From Planctomycetota bacterium (GTDB lineage: Bacteria; Planctomycetota; UBA8108), in the NCBI GenBank assembly GCA_022451445.1, contig JAKUSY010000178.1:1-6612 (forward strand): DNA of 6,612 nucleotides. Direction: 5' to 3'. Positions 1-6,414 of the stretch are shown piece by piece; position 1 is the first letter of the stretch; every line of letters begins with the position of its first letter. The position numbers were made by a program, and so were the translations under genes. The notes beneath the pieces were generated by a model. The model saw only the letters and a program-made list of their open reading frames with translations, had not been told where the DNA came from and did no database searches.

Positions 1-584
1 GAGACGAAAAAACCGAAGTTGAAGAGCGGCTGCCCATCGGAGCCTGTATACAGGCTCCGGACCATCGGGCCGGGAACATCCTTGGTTCGGGAGGCGCCAT
101 GGCATTGAAGGCACTGCCCCTTGTCTCTCACGAGCCGGGGCCGTTTCACCTCGCGCTGCTTGAGCGTGTAGAAGACGGAACCGAGCGTGGGATCGGCGGC
201 GATACTCGCGCGCCCCCCGCCGCCCTGGACCCAGCCGACGTACAGGTTCTCCTTGAAGTAGAGGGCGCGAGGATATGACGGCGAGATAAGCCGCAACTGC
301 GCGCTCGATTTCGAGAAGACGAGGGCCTGGGTCGATACGGGGATGTCGAGGTGCTTGAGGAACGAATCGAGATAGCCCCGGGGGCCCCTGAACTCCAGCT
401 TGACGGACCCGGCATCGATCTTCTCCTGGAGCCGGGTGATCGCATTGGCCACAGGCTGCTTGTGGTAGTTGATCGGCGCTCGCTCATAATCAAAGATACC
501 CTGCGCCCGGACCGCCGGCAGCAAGGGACCCGGCAGGTGCAGGACGAACAGGAGTGGAATCAATCTCGATTTCATCGAATGCAT
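1..584 (-). CDS. Secreted c-type heme protein (single visible CXXCH), N-terminal part, runs off the left edge
   Basis: Reading right to left from ATG 575 gives 191 codons with no stop before the window edge. Numbered from that ATG, the protein has a signal peptide (MKSR, then a hydrophobic stretch, likely cut after AVRA near residue 24). A conserved-looking domain follows, with FDYERAPINY (28-37), GYLDSFLKHLDIPVSTQALVFSK (67-89) and PRALYFKENLYVGW (102-115). A heme attachment site CLQCH lies at 155-159. From memory, this arrangement matches uncharacterised periplasmic cytochrome-like proteins common in Planctomycetota and Verrucomicrobiota. The role is presumably covalent heme binding outside the cytoplasm; the partner and reaction are unknown. 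An in-frame ATG at 584 (MHS added in front) has GGA six bases upstream and is the better-placed start. ATG 575 would have the same GGA about 15 bases away. An in-frame TAA lies just upstream, so the start must be 584 or 575. The gene begins 16 bases after the sulfatase stop, so it is probably co-transcribed. More heme motifs may lie beyond the edge. Confidence 0.8.
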   Translation of the reverse strand, partial: MHSMKSRLIPLLFVLHLPGPLLPAVRAQGIFDYERAPINYHKQPVANAITRLQEKIDAGSVKLEFRGPRGYLDSFLKHLDIPVSTQALVFSKSSAQLRLISPSYPRALYFKENLYVGWVQGGGGRASIAADPTLGSVFYTLKQREVKRPRLVRDKGQCLQCHGASRTKDVPGPMVRSLYTGSDGQPLFNFGFFV

Positions 585-600
585 GGATTATCCGTCGCCA

Positions 601-2048
601 TCAGCGGCCGACGGGCCGGATCTCGCTGCCGCCTCGCCCCGTGTCGCCGAGCTTCTTCCGCATCGCCTCGGCCAGTCTCTCGAGGCGCTTGACGATCTCC
701 GGGTTCGCGGCGGCGACGTTGTCCTTCTCACCGACATCCTTCTCGAGGTCGAAGAGGCTCAGGGGGATTTCTCCGCGGGCCCTGGTCCCGGGCTGCCCGC
801 CCTTGCCGGGAGGCTTCTGCTGAACAAAGCCCTGCGGAAAGAGCAGCTTCCACCTGCCGCTTCGCACACCCGAGAGCTTCGAGCCCGAATAATAGAAGAA
901 GGCCTCGTGGGGAGTCTTCGCCCCGGGCTCACCGGACATCAGCGGCCAGATGTTCTTTCCATCGATCTTCCTCTTCGGCAGCGGCATCCCTCCCAGGTGG
1001 GCCACGGTGGGCAGGATATCGATCGTCGAGGCCAGCTCGGCGCACCTCGAGCCCGCCGGGATCCTGCCCGGCCACCACATGACGCACGGCACCCGGAAGC
1101 CACCCTCGAAGGGCGTCGCCTTGCCCTCGCGCAGAGGACCGGCCGAGCCGGCGTGGTCCCCATAGAGCAGCCAGGGGCCATTGTCGGAGGTGAAGATCAC
1201 CAGGGTGTTCCTGTCGAGCTCCAGGCGCCGGAGAGTATCGAGGATCCGCCCGACCCCCGTGTCGATCTCGCCGATCACGTCGCCGTAGAGCCCGGCGCCG
1301 CTCCTGCCCTCGCTCTCCTTCCGGACGAAGAGCGGAACGTGGGGCATCGCGTGCGGCAGGTAGAGCAGGAACGGGCGGTCCCTGTTCTTCTCGATGAACT
1401 TCACCGCGCGATCGTTGTACCAGGTGGTCAGGTGCACCTGGTCCTTCGGCAGGACCTTGGGGTTGAGCACCTTGCCGTTTTCGATCAGCGGCAGGTCAGG
1501 GAACCGGAAGCGCGTTCCGGTCTCAGGATGATAGGGCCACATGTCGTTGGAGTAGGGAAGGCCGAACCAGTCATCGAAGCCCTGGCTGGTGGGCTGGAAC
1601 TTCGGCCGGTGCCCGAGATGCCACTTGCCGTACATCCCCGCGGCGTATTTCTTCTGCTTGACCACCTCGGCGATCGTCATCTCCTCCGGATGGAGCCCGG
1701 TCTTCGAGGACGGCCCGAAGTTCCCCGGCACCCCCACCCTCACCGGGTAGCAGCCCGTCATCAGGGCGGCCCTCGACGGTGAGCAGACCGAGCGGGCGAC
1801 GCAGAAGCTGGTGAAGACCATCCCCTCGCTCGCCATGCGGTCGAGGTTCGGGGTCTTGTAGCGCTTCGCGCCGAAGGGACCGATATCGGCGTAGCCCATA
1901 TCGTCACAGAAGATCACCACGAAATTCGGCGGGCGGGCGCCGAGGCATGTCCGCCTCCCGGGCAGACAGCCGGCAGAGCGACCAGCAGGAGGAGACTCCA
2001 GAGAGCGCGGAATACAGTGGCCTTCACGGGTTTCACCTCGGTGGTCAT
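601..2048 (-). CDS. Sulfatase (formylglycine-dependent, type I); signal peptide and catalytic domain in different frames
   Basis: This is a predicted sulfate-ester hydrolase of the alkaline-phosphatase superfamily. The catalytic frame is open from 2067 (GTG) to the TGA at 601. Numbered from that GTG, the motifs are: metal-binding FCDDMG (53-58, D55/D56); sulfatase signature CSPSRAALMTG (95-105), in which C95 would be converted to formylglycine by a maturation enzyme not in this window; GKWHLG (147-152); HAMPH (239-243); SDNGP (294-298, metal ligands D295/N296); K316; and GRWKLL (404-409). About 440 residues is a normal family length. The first ~46 residues of this frame look like junk. The frame opened by ATG 2048 instead encodes a convincing signal peptide (LWSLLLLVALPAV, then ASA) but stops at 1914. 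One missing base, at a GGCG repeat near 1928-1939, explains the break. The natural protein was therefore probably exported and acted on sulfated polysaccharide; the substrate cannot be told. If the break is real, the enzyme is not exported or not made. Confidence 0.9.
1914..2048 (-). pseudogene. Out-of-frame signal peptide of the sulfatase gene
   Basis: ATG 2048 opens a 44-codon frame ending in TGA at 1914-1916. It has a Lys/Arg-containing N-region (MTTEVKPVKATVFRA), a hydrophobic core (LWSLLLLVALPAV) and a plausible signal-peptidase site after ASA (residues 35-37). It then reads PARRISW and stops. The continuation expected of an exported sulfatase (PPNFVVIFCDDMG) is present in the -1 frame of the same DNA. 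Inserting one C in the CCC run of the coding strand joins them as ASAPAPPNFVVIF, and adding one GGCG unit joins them as ASAPARPPNFVVIF. I see this as the true 5' end of the sulfatase gene, separated by a frameshift that is either real or a sequencing error, and not as an independent small gene. Confidence 0.75.
1928..1939. repeat. (GGCG)3 tetranucleotide repeat at the sulfatase frame break
   Basis: The plus strand reads GGCGGGCGGGCG, three perfect GGCG units. It lies exactly where the signal-peptide frame and the catalytic frame of the sulfatase must join. Gain of one unit (+4) would put the two frames in register, as would loss of two (-8). The tract is seen directly; any role in slippage is inference. 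Confidence 0.85.
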
Positions 2049-2079
2049 CAGGGTTCTCACTTTCCACTCCAGCAGCGGC

Positions 2080-3249
2080 TCACTTCACGTCGGAGGCCTT
2101 CACCCCGGACCAGGGGTTCTTGACGGTTATCTTCCAGGCCAGCTCGCGCAGGACCTTGTCCAGCTTCACCTCCGCACCCTCGCCCAGGGCGGGCAGCTTG
2201 CGCGGGTCGAGCTTGTGGACCGCCGCGAGGTAGAGATAGCACTCCAGCAGGATAACGGCCGATCCGGAGTGCAGCAGATCGGCATAGAGAGCCTGGCCCC
2301 GGTCTTTTTTTCCGGAAGCGAGAACCCTGTCAATCACCGGCAGCTTCTTCTCCTCGAGCAGGCGCCGGAGCTCCAGCATGGCGTGCGAGCTCCGGATGCT
2401 GAACACCTTGCCGGGGTACTTTTTCTTCAGAGCGCTCAGCTTCGTATCCATGTTCCTGTCGAGACCCGCGATCAACTTCTCAAAGGCCTTGAACCGCAGG
2501 ACATTCCTGTCGTGCTCGTCCTTCTCCACATCCTTCCAGCTCTCCCCCGCGGCTTCCCGAAGAGCCCTGGACTCACGTGAATCACCGCGGCCGTAGTTGG
2601 CAAACCCCCCGTCGGCGGCCGGCCATCCATCCTGCAGGTAGAACTTCATGCCGGGGTTGTACTTCAGGGAAAAATCGATCCAGCGCGAGATGTCCTCAAC
2701 CTCGGCCCAGTAGTAGGACATGCCCATCGCCAGGCAGTCCCATTTGCCGGTCATCAGGGCGGGCCGGGTCGTCTGCTTCCTGCCGGTGTAGTTCCAGTGG
2801 CGAAGCGGCGCCCCTGTCTTGCCGCCGCTGTACTGCATCCTGGATTCGTACCCCTTCAGACCCGCCTTCGAGGCGACCCGCTTGCGGAGATGGCTCTCTA
2901 CCGGAGCCACCAGCGAGTGGCCGATGAAGAGCATCTTCACCCCTCCATCCCCGGGGCTCTCCGGCTCGAAGTCTTCGAGGTCCTCGCGCGCAAACTCATC
3001 TTCTGGAACCTCGATCGCCTTGTCGCTGTTGTCGGAGCCGGACTTGTCGCGCAGGCTCCTGATAAAGGACACGGCCTCTTCCCGCGTCAGGACGCCGTCA
3101 CCGTTGAGATCGGCTTCCGGGTGGTCCTTGAGAGCCTTCTTCAGGCGCGAATCGTTCTCACTGGTCTTCTGGGAATAGGCCGGCCGGGCGGCGAAGAAAA
3201 CAACCAACAGGAAAAAAGCAGCGATCGCTCTGTTCATCACATCTGTCAT
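2080..3249 (-). CDS. Secreted EF-hand protein with SGNH-hydrolase-like domain
   Basis: The 389-residue protein has a signal peptide (hydrophobic AIAAFFLLVVFFAA, likely cut after AYS near residue 26). A single EF-hand follows (D47, N49, D51, G52, T55, E58 in DLNGDGVLTREE), then an acidic linker (71-102) and a domain starting KMLFIGHSLVAPVESHL (105-121). That start resembles SGNH block I, with S112 as candidate nucleophile. Near the C-terminus, DLLHSGSAVILLECYLYLAA (324-343) resembles the DxxH block V, with D324/H327 as the other candidate catalytic residues. From this I infer a calcium-binding extracytoplasmic esterase-like protein, perhaps removing acyl groups from a polysaccharide. Blocks II and III are not obvious, so activity is unproven. 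The gene lies 29 bases after the LURP-one gene and 31 bases before sulfatase ATG 2048, which suggests co-expression. The start at 3249 is uncertain: ATG 3237 (MNRAIAAFF) would leave the signal peptide intact, and neither start has a clear ribosome binding site. Confidence 0.8.
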   Translation of the reverse strand: MTDVMNRAIAAFFLLVVFFAARPAYSQKTSENDSRLKKALKDHPEADLNGDGVLTREEAVSFIRSLRDKSGSDNSDKAIEVPEDEFAREDLEDFEPESPGDGGVKMLFIGHSLVAPVESHLRKRVASKAGLKGYESRMQYSGGKTGAPLRHWNYTGRKQTTRPALMTGKWDCLAMGMSYYWAEVEDISRWIDFSLKYNPGMKFYLQDGWPAADGGFANYGRGDSRESRALREAAGESWKDVEKDEHDRNVLRFKAFEKLIAGLDRNMDTKLSALKKKYPGKVFSIRSSHAMLELRRLLEEKKLPVIDRVLASGKKDRGQALYADLLHSGSAVILLECYLYLAAVHKLDPRKLPALGEGAEVKLDKVLRELAWKITVKNPWSGVKASDVK

Positions 3250-3278
3250 CCACTACTGGAAAACGAAATTTCAGGCAC

Positions 3279-3890
3279 CTAGCCCTGGCGGCCTTCAATA
3301 GCCACCAGCAGGATCCCCGCGGCCAACGCCATGCGCGGGTCAAGGATATCGCGCGCGCCTTTCTCGAGGTTGACATCCATCTTGGAAATGAATGGATTGA
3401 AGCGCTGGCGATAAGACGCTGCCCGCTTCCCGTCGATCTCCAGGTAGAAGCTCTGCGGGATAAGGCCGCCGATGCCGCCCATCCTGCGAACCAGGGCGAG
3501 GCACCCGCTGTCCTCCGCCAGCTTGGCGATGGGATTGTCGTTGTTGTCGAGCATCTCCCAGGTGTCCTTCAAAATCGACTTGAAACCCTTGCGGCGAAAG
3601 GCGCCGAGCTTCTCACCGCTTGCGCCGTCGACCACGTCATAGGCCGCCCCGAAATCGATTATGCTCCTGGCCTTTATGGTCAGGCGTTCCTCGTTCATGG
3701 ACTCATCGGAGAAGACACGGATGTCCTCCTTGAGCTTGAAGGCTTTCTGGGAGCTGAAGAGCACCAGGTTGTCCTTTGAATCGTAGACATGGAAGGACCC
3801 TCCGAATAATTTCAGTGCCTTCCGGCGAATCCAGTAATGGTCATGATCAAGATAATCCTTCACCTCACTCTTGCCATCTGTATCGGACAT
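3279..3890 (-). CDS. LURP-one-related / tubby-C-like (phospholipid-scramblase fold) protein
   Basis: The 203-residue protein has no signal peptide. It contains features I recognise from bacterial LURP-one-related (LOR) proteins: YWIRRKALKLFGGSFHVYD (19-37), SSQKAFKLKEDIRVFSDES (46-64), LTIKARSIIDFGAAYDVVD (70-88), GEKLGAFRRKGFKS (92-105), a tryptophan-containing strand (KDTWEMLD, 108-115) and LIPQSFYLEI (143-152). It ends in a hydrophobic helix (MALAAGILLVAIE, 187-199). The pattern fits the 12-stranded tubby-like barrel with a buried C-terminal helix shared with phospholipid scramblases. The bacterial function is unknown; lipid or membrane association is only inferred from the fold. The start is well supported by AAGGAG eight bases before ATG 3890. 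The gene lies 37 bases after the oxidoreductase stop. It is the only clearly cytoplasmic product in a run of exported ones. Confidence 0.85.
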   Translation of the reverse strand: MSDTDGKSEVKDYLDHDHYWIRRKALKLFGGSFHVYDSKDNLVLFSSQKAFKLKEDIRVFSDESMNEERLTIKARSIIDFGAAYDVVDGASGEKLGAFRRKGFKSILKDTWEMLDNNDNPIAKLAEDSGCLALVRRMGGIGGLIPQSFYLEIDGKRAASYRQRFNPFISKMDVNLEKGARDILDPRMALAAGILLVAIEGRQG

Positions 3891-3898
3891 GTTCCGTT

Positions 3899-3904
3899 CT
3901 CCTT
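3899..3904 (-). promoter_or_regulatory. Ribosome binding site (AAGGAG) of the LURP-one gene
   Basis: On the minus strand AAGGAG lies eight bases before ATG 3890, a near-perfect Shine-Dalgarno sequence. It fixes the start of that gene and is the strongest such site in the window, so this gene may be translated more efficiently than its neighbours. Confidence 0.75.
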
Positions 3905-3927
3905 AGCTGCGGCGGTTCCTTAAATCC

Positions 3928-5286
3928 TTACAGGCTCCAGCCCTTGCGGTAGGGAGGATTGATGAAGGCGTTGGCCTCATCGCAATCGGTGAAGCGGGTA
4001 TTCGCTCCGTCCCAGGCGAGCTTTCGACCGGGAAAGTTCGTCGCGATGATCCCCAGCATGGCGAGCTCGGTCAGCGGGCCGCCGTACTCGGCGAAATCCG
4101 AGCCGGCCTTTGTACCCTTGCGGATCGCATCGAGAAAGTCGTTGTGATGGCCGCGGGTTCGCGGAATCGATTGCTTCGGCTGCTTGTAGGCTTTCATCGC
4201 CGCGTCGGGAATGAGACGCACCCCACCCGCGCCGTGCGAGCCGTGCGTGATAGCGCCCTTGTCGCCGAGGATCACGGCGCCCGTATTCGGCGGATTCTTT
4301 CCCTGCTCGAGCTCCTTCGGGCGTGGAATCCTCATGTCGCCGCTGTACCAGTAGAGCGTCACGGGAGCGCGATCGCCCCTGGCTGGAAATTCGAACCGGA
4401 TCCTGCTTCCCCTGGCGAAGGTGTCGATATGTTTCTTCGGATCGAAGTCGAGCATATCAAGCACCTCGACGCTGGAGGGGGCGCCGAGATCCAGCGCCCA
4501 GAAGGAGGGGTCGACGACATGGCAGACCCAATCTCCGATGGTGCCGTTGCCGTAGGGCCGCCAGGCCCGCCAGCTGCCGGGGAGGTACATGCCGTGGTAG
4601 CTTCTCTCGGCGACCGGACCCTGCCAGAGATCCCAGTCCAGCTCCTTCGGGATCTCCTGTTTCTCCGAGCGCTTCGACAACTCCTTGACCCTGGTGTGCA
4701 CCGCGCTGCAGGCCGCATGCACCGTGTGGACCTTGCCGATGGCGCCATCGCGGATCCACTCGACGCATTTTCGAATATCGCCGGATGAGTGACCCTGGTT
4801 GCCGAGCTGGGTGACGACACCCTGCTTCCTGGCCTCCGCCATGAGGGCGCGGACCTCGCGTACCGAGTGGGCCAGCGGCTTCTCGCAGTAGACGTGCTTG
4901 CCGAGCTTGAGCGCCGCCATGCAGGCGACCGCGTGGGTGTGATCCGGGGTAGAGACCGCGACCACGTCGGCCTCCTTGCCCACCTTGTCGAGCATCCGGC
5001 GGAAGTCCGTGAACTTCGGGGCAGCACCGATACGCTTGAAGGCGACCGCCGCGCGCCGTCCATCCACATCGCAGAGGCCGACGACGTTGTTGCCGCCCGA
5101 GAGCCCGCCAACCTGGGCTCCACCGCGGCCACCGCAGCCGATGAAGGCGACGCCCAGCTTGTCGTTGGGAGCCGTGCGGCCCGGTCCTCCGAGAATATCA
5201 GGTGAGGCGATGGCGAAGGTCACCGCGGTTGCCGTCGCGCCCTTCATAAACCGCCTTCTCGTTACAGCTTTTTTCCTGGGGGTCAT
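3928..5286 (-). CDS. Tat-exported Gfo/Idh/MocA family oxidoreductase
   Basis: The 452-residue protein is predicted to be an NAD(P)-dependent dehydrogenase or related sugar-transforming enzyme. A twin-arginine signal, TRRRFMKG (9-16), precedes a hydrophobic stretch (GATATAVTFAIASPDIL), so export of the folded, cofactor-loaded enzyme is expected. The Rossmann domain shows VAFIGCGGRGG (46-56) and LCDVD (71-75); the acid after the second strand is usually taken to favour NAD(H). The family motif CEKPLAHS (134-141) contains the conserved E135-K136-P137. The C-terminal domain carries GDWVCHVVDPSFWALDLG (251-268), whose D252 and H256 occupy the usual active-site region. The substrate is unknown; a sugar or sugar derivative is likely given the sulfatase downstream. 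Length and motifs are complete, with no sign of decay. Start ATG 5286 is supported by GGAG seven bases upstream. A promoter-like element lies about 105 bases upstream, so this may be the first gene of a unit running to the left edge. Confidence 0.93.
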   Translation of the reverse strand: MTPRKKAVTRRRFMKGATATAVTFAIASPDILGGPGRTAPNDKLGVAFIGCGGRGGAQVGGLSGGNNVVGLCDVDGRRAAVAFKRIGAAPKFTDFRRMLDKVGKEADVVAVSTPDHTHAVACMAALKLGKHVYCEKPLAHSVREVRALMAEARKQGVVTQLGNQGHSSGDIRKCVEWIRDGAIGKVHTVHAACSAVHTRVKELSKRSEKQEIPKELDWDLWQGPVAERSYHGMYLPGSWRAWRPYGNGTIGDWVCHVVDPSFWALDLGAPSSVEVLDMLDFDPKKHIDTFARGSRIRFEFPARGDRAPVTLYWYSGDMRIPRPKELEQGKNPPNTGAVILGDKGAITHGSHGAGGVRLIPDAAMKAYKQPKQSIPRTRGHHNDFLDAIRKGTKAGSDFAEYGGPLTELAMLGIIATNFPGRKLAWDGANTRFTDCDEANAFINPPYRKGWSL

Positions 5287-5293
5287 TGCTTAG

Positions 5294-5297
5294 CTCC
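5294..5297 (-). promoter_or_regulatory. Ribosome binding site (GGAG) of the Gfo/Idh/MocA gene
   Basis: On the minus strand GGGAGC places GGAG seven bases before ATG 5286. This is good spacing and supports that start over downstream alternatives, which would cut into the twin-arginine motif. Confidence 0.6.
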
Positions 5298-5317
5298 CAT
5301 GCTCTTGCCCATGTGAT

Positions 5318-5343
5318 CCAGGACCGTTCAATACAAGGCCTGG
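5318..5343 (-). other. Hairpin in the leader of the Gfo/Idh/MocA gene
   Basis: CCAGG plus CC pairs with GG plus CCTGG, giving seven base pairs with a one-base bulge and an 11-base loop (5326-5336). On the minus strand no U-run follows, so it does not look like an intrinsic terminator. It could be a leader structure, an RNA end-stabilising hairpin or chance. Confidence 0.3.
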
Positions 5344-5390
5344 TTGTGTTATTCCAGCCGCCGGACCTCCCGGAAGAAATCTGCCCCGGC

Positions 5391-5419
5391 ATTGTACGCT
5401 TCCCACCGCCGGAGAGAAA
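5391..5419 (-). promoter_or_regulatory. Promoter-like element upstream of the Gfo/Idh/MocA gene
   Basis: On the minus strand TTTCTC (5419-5414), a 17-base spacer and TACAAT (5396-5391) resemble a -35/-10 pair; the -10 is good and the -35 weak. The element follows the preceding gene's stop codon (5425-5423). The 12 bases GAAGCGTACAAT (5402-5391) recur exactly in the next gap upstream, at 6439-6428. The distance from the -10 to the next start codon is nearly the same in both places (105 and 109 bases). It is predicted from sequence only. Confidence 0.35.
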
Positions 5420-5422
5420 CAC

Positions 5423-6319
5423 CTACCCTTTGGCCTTCCCCTTGGTCTTCCTCTTGGCTTTCCCTTTGGCTTTCCCCTTCTTAGCCTCCCCCTTGGCTTT
5501 CCCCTTCTTAGCTTTCCCCTTGACCTCAGAGGGCCGTGGCGGCCACCAGCTACCGCTGGCGGTTTTTCCCTCGGAATCCTCTTCGCCATCGGCTCCCTGA
5601 TCCCCCCCCCACAGCTTCGACAGGGAGCTTAGCCCGATACCTGACTGGAAGTCCTCGTAAGAGGGAGCCTCCTCGTTATTGGCCCAGGAGACCGCTACGC
5701 CGGCGACAAAATACCTCCCGATCTTAATAAATCCCGAGAGACAGAGAATGAGCACGGCGCCGACCATAAAAAAGGTCCACCCCGGGGATTGCTTGTTGAC
5801 CACGTAGACCGCCACAAGCAACCAGAGCGCGGTGCCGGCTACCCAGTAATACCACCAGGGGGAGACCAGGCTGTAGAACACGGGCACTCCGCCCATCGCC
5901 AGGGCGACGGAGAAAGGCGTCCCCGTAAGGATCAACGCCGTGGAAAGAGCCAGCCCGGCGCCCACCTTGCAGCACCAGCTGAAACGTCCCTTGAAATAAT
6001 GATCGACAACGAACGCGGCGAAAAAAAGAACGAAGTTCAGATACCACAACAGCTCCGAGGCGATCTTCAGCGCGCTCCAGAATGGCAGCTTCTCGAGGTA
6101 GTCCGGGTTCAGCCCCCGGAAGATGGTAGACCCTTCAAAATCTATATCCCGCAAGAGGGATGGATCTCCTCCATCCTCCCCCTCCAGGGGTTTTTCTTTC
6201 TCCCACTCCACGGAGGACCTGGAATCGGCCGGGGGAGGAGCTCCCTCGTCCTGTCCCACGGACAGCCGGGTACTCAATAAAACCAGCAGGACAACCGGGA
6301 CATACAGCGCCGATTTCAT
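5423..6319 (-). CDS. Unrecognised exported membrane protein with Lys/Ala/Gly-rich basic tail
   Basis: I do not recognise this family. The 298-residue product from ATG 6319 has a signal peptide (MKSALYVPVVLLVLLSTRLSVGQ) and an acidic, proline-containing segment (24-65). Membrane-like stretches follow at about 89-107, 118-149, 155-174 and 181-199; the second may be one long or two short segments. An acidic linker (about 215-251) precedes a tail (267-298) with 16 lysines and 1 arginine in 32 residues, built from KGKAK-type units like those of histone H1-like or AlgP-like tails. By the positive-inside rule the tail should be cytoplasmic, but a cleaved signal peptide plus four spans would put it outside, so topology is open. 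An in-frame GTG at 6346 is a possible earlier start; ATG 6319 is preferred because it gives a standard signal peptide, with GGCGG seven bases upstream. The upstream neighbour is a YgcG/DUF2207-like gene, which may point to a shared envelope role. Confidence 0.75.
   Translation of the reverse strand: MKSALYVPVVLLVLLSTRLSVGQDEGAPPPADSRSSVEWEKEKPLEGEDGGDPSLLRDIDFEGSTIFRGLNPDYLEKLPFWSALKIASELLWYLNFVLFFAAFVVDHYFKGRFSWCCKVGAGLALSTALILTGTPFSVALAMGGVPVFYSLVSPWWYYWVAGTALWLLVAVYVVNKQSPGWTFFMVGAVLILCLSGFIKIGRYFVAGVAVSWANNEEAPSYEDFQSGIGLSSLSKLWGGDQGADGEEDSEGKTASGSWWPPRPSEVKGKAKKGKAKGEAKKGKAKGKAKRKTKGKAKG
5426..5521 (-). repeat. Low-complexity Lys/Ala/Gly coding repeat
   Basis: This pyrimidine-rich stretch on the plus strand encodes the basic tail of the membrane protein. 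The 20-base block at 5466-5485 recurs exactly at 5493-5512, offset by 27 bases (nine codons). This indicates growth by in-frame tandem duplication, and copy number may vary between relatives. Confidence 0.8.
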
Positions 6320-6414
6320 CGACTTACCGCCAATCCTCTCGTTCACCAGGTCTCAGGGCTTGCCCTCACTCTGCGCGACCGTGAGAACAACCGGCGGACG
6401 AACCCCGGCACTCA

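Noticed and set aside
583..1782. Long plus-strand open frame (399 codons) opposite the sulfatase gene
   Set aside because: It is antisense to a gene with complete catalytic motifs, has low-complexity Arg/Pro/Leu-rich composition and shows no recognisable domain. It is a typical by-product of GC-rich coding DNA.
1928..1942. Programmed -1 ribosomal frameshift site in the sulfatase gene
   Set aside because: The coding strand here (GCG CCC GCC CGC) contains no X XXY YYZ heptamer in the zero frame and no obvious downstream pseudoknot. An indel in the repeat is the simpler explanation.
2046..2067. GTG 2067 as the true sulfatase start
   Set aside because: The resulting N-terminus (about 46 residues) has no signal peptide and no sulfatase-like sequence, while the overlapping frame from ATG 2048 has a clear signal peptide. 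Kept only as the formal start of the open frame.
2017..2580. Plus-strand open frame opposite the EF-hand/SGNH-like gene
   Set aside because: It lies across a well-supported minus-strand gene and has no motif or ribosome binding site.
4359..5132. Alternative minus-strand frame (257 codons) inside the oxidoreductase gene
   Set aside because: It is Ser/Arg/Pro-rich frame-shifted readout of the real gene, with no domain.
4144..5205. Two adjoining plus-strand open frames opposite the oxidoreductase gene
   Set aside because: The minus-strand gene carries the Tat, Rossmann and EKP motifs; the opposite frames mirror its codon pattern and have no features of their own.
5423..5525. Repetitive tract as a CRISPR array or non-coding satellite
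   Set aside because: The repeats are in frame, encode a regular Lys/Ala/Gly tail and end at a stop codon. There are no spacers.
6355..6366. AGGGC/GCCCT dyad as an intrinsic terminator
   Set aside because: The stem is short, the loop is two to four bases and there is no adjacent T-run on either strand.
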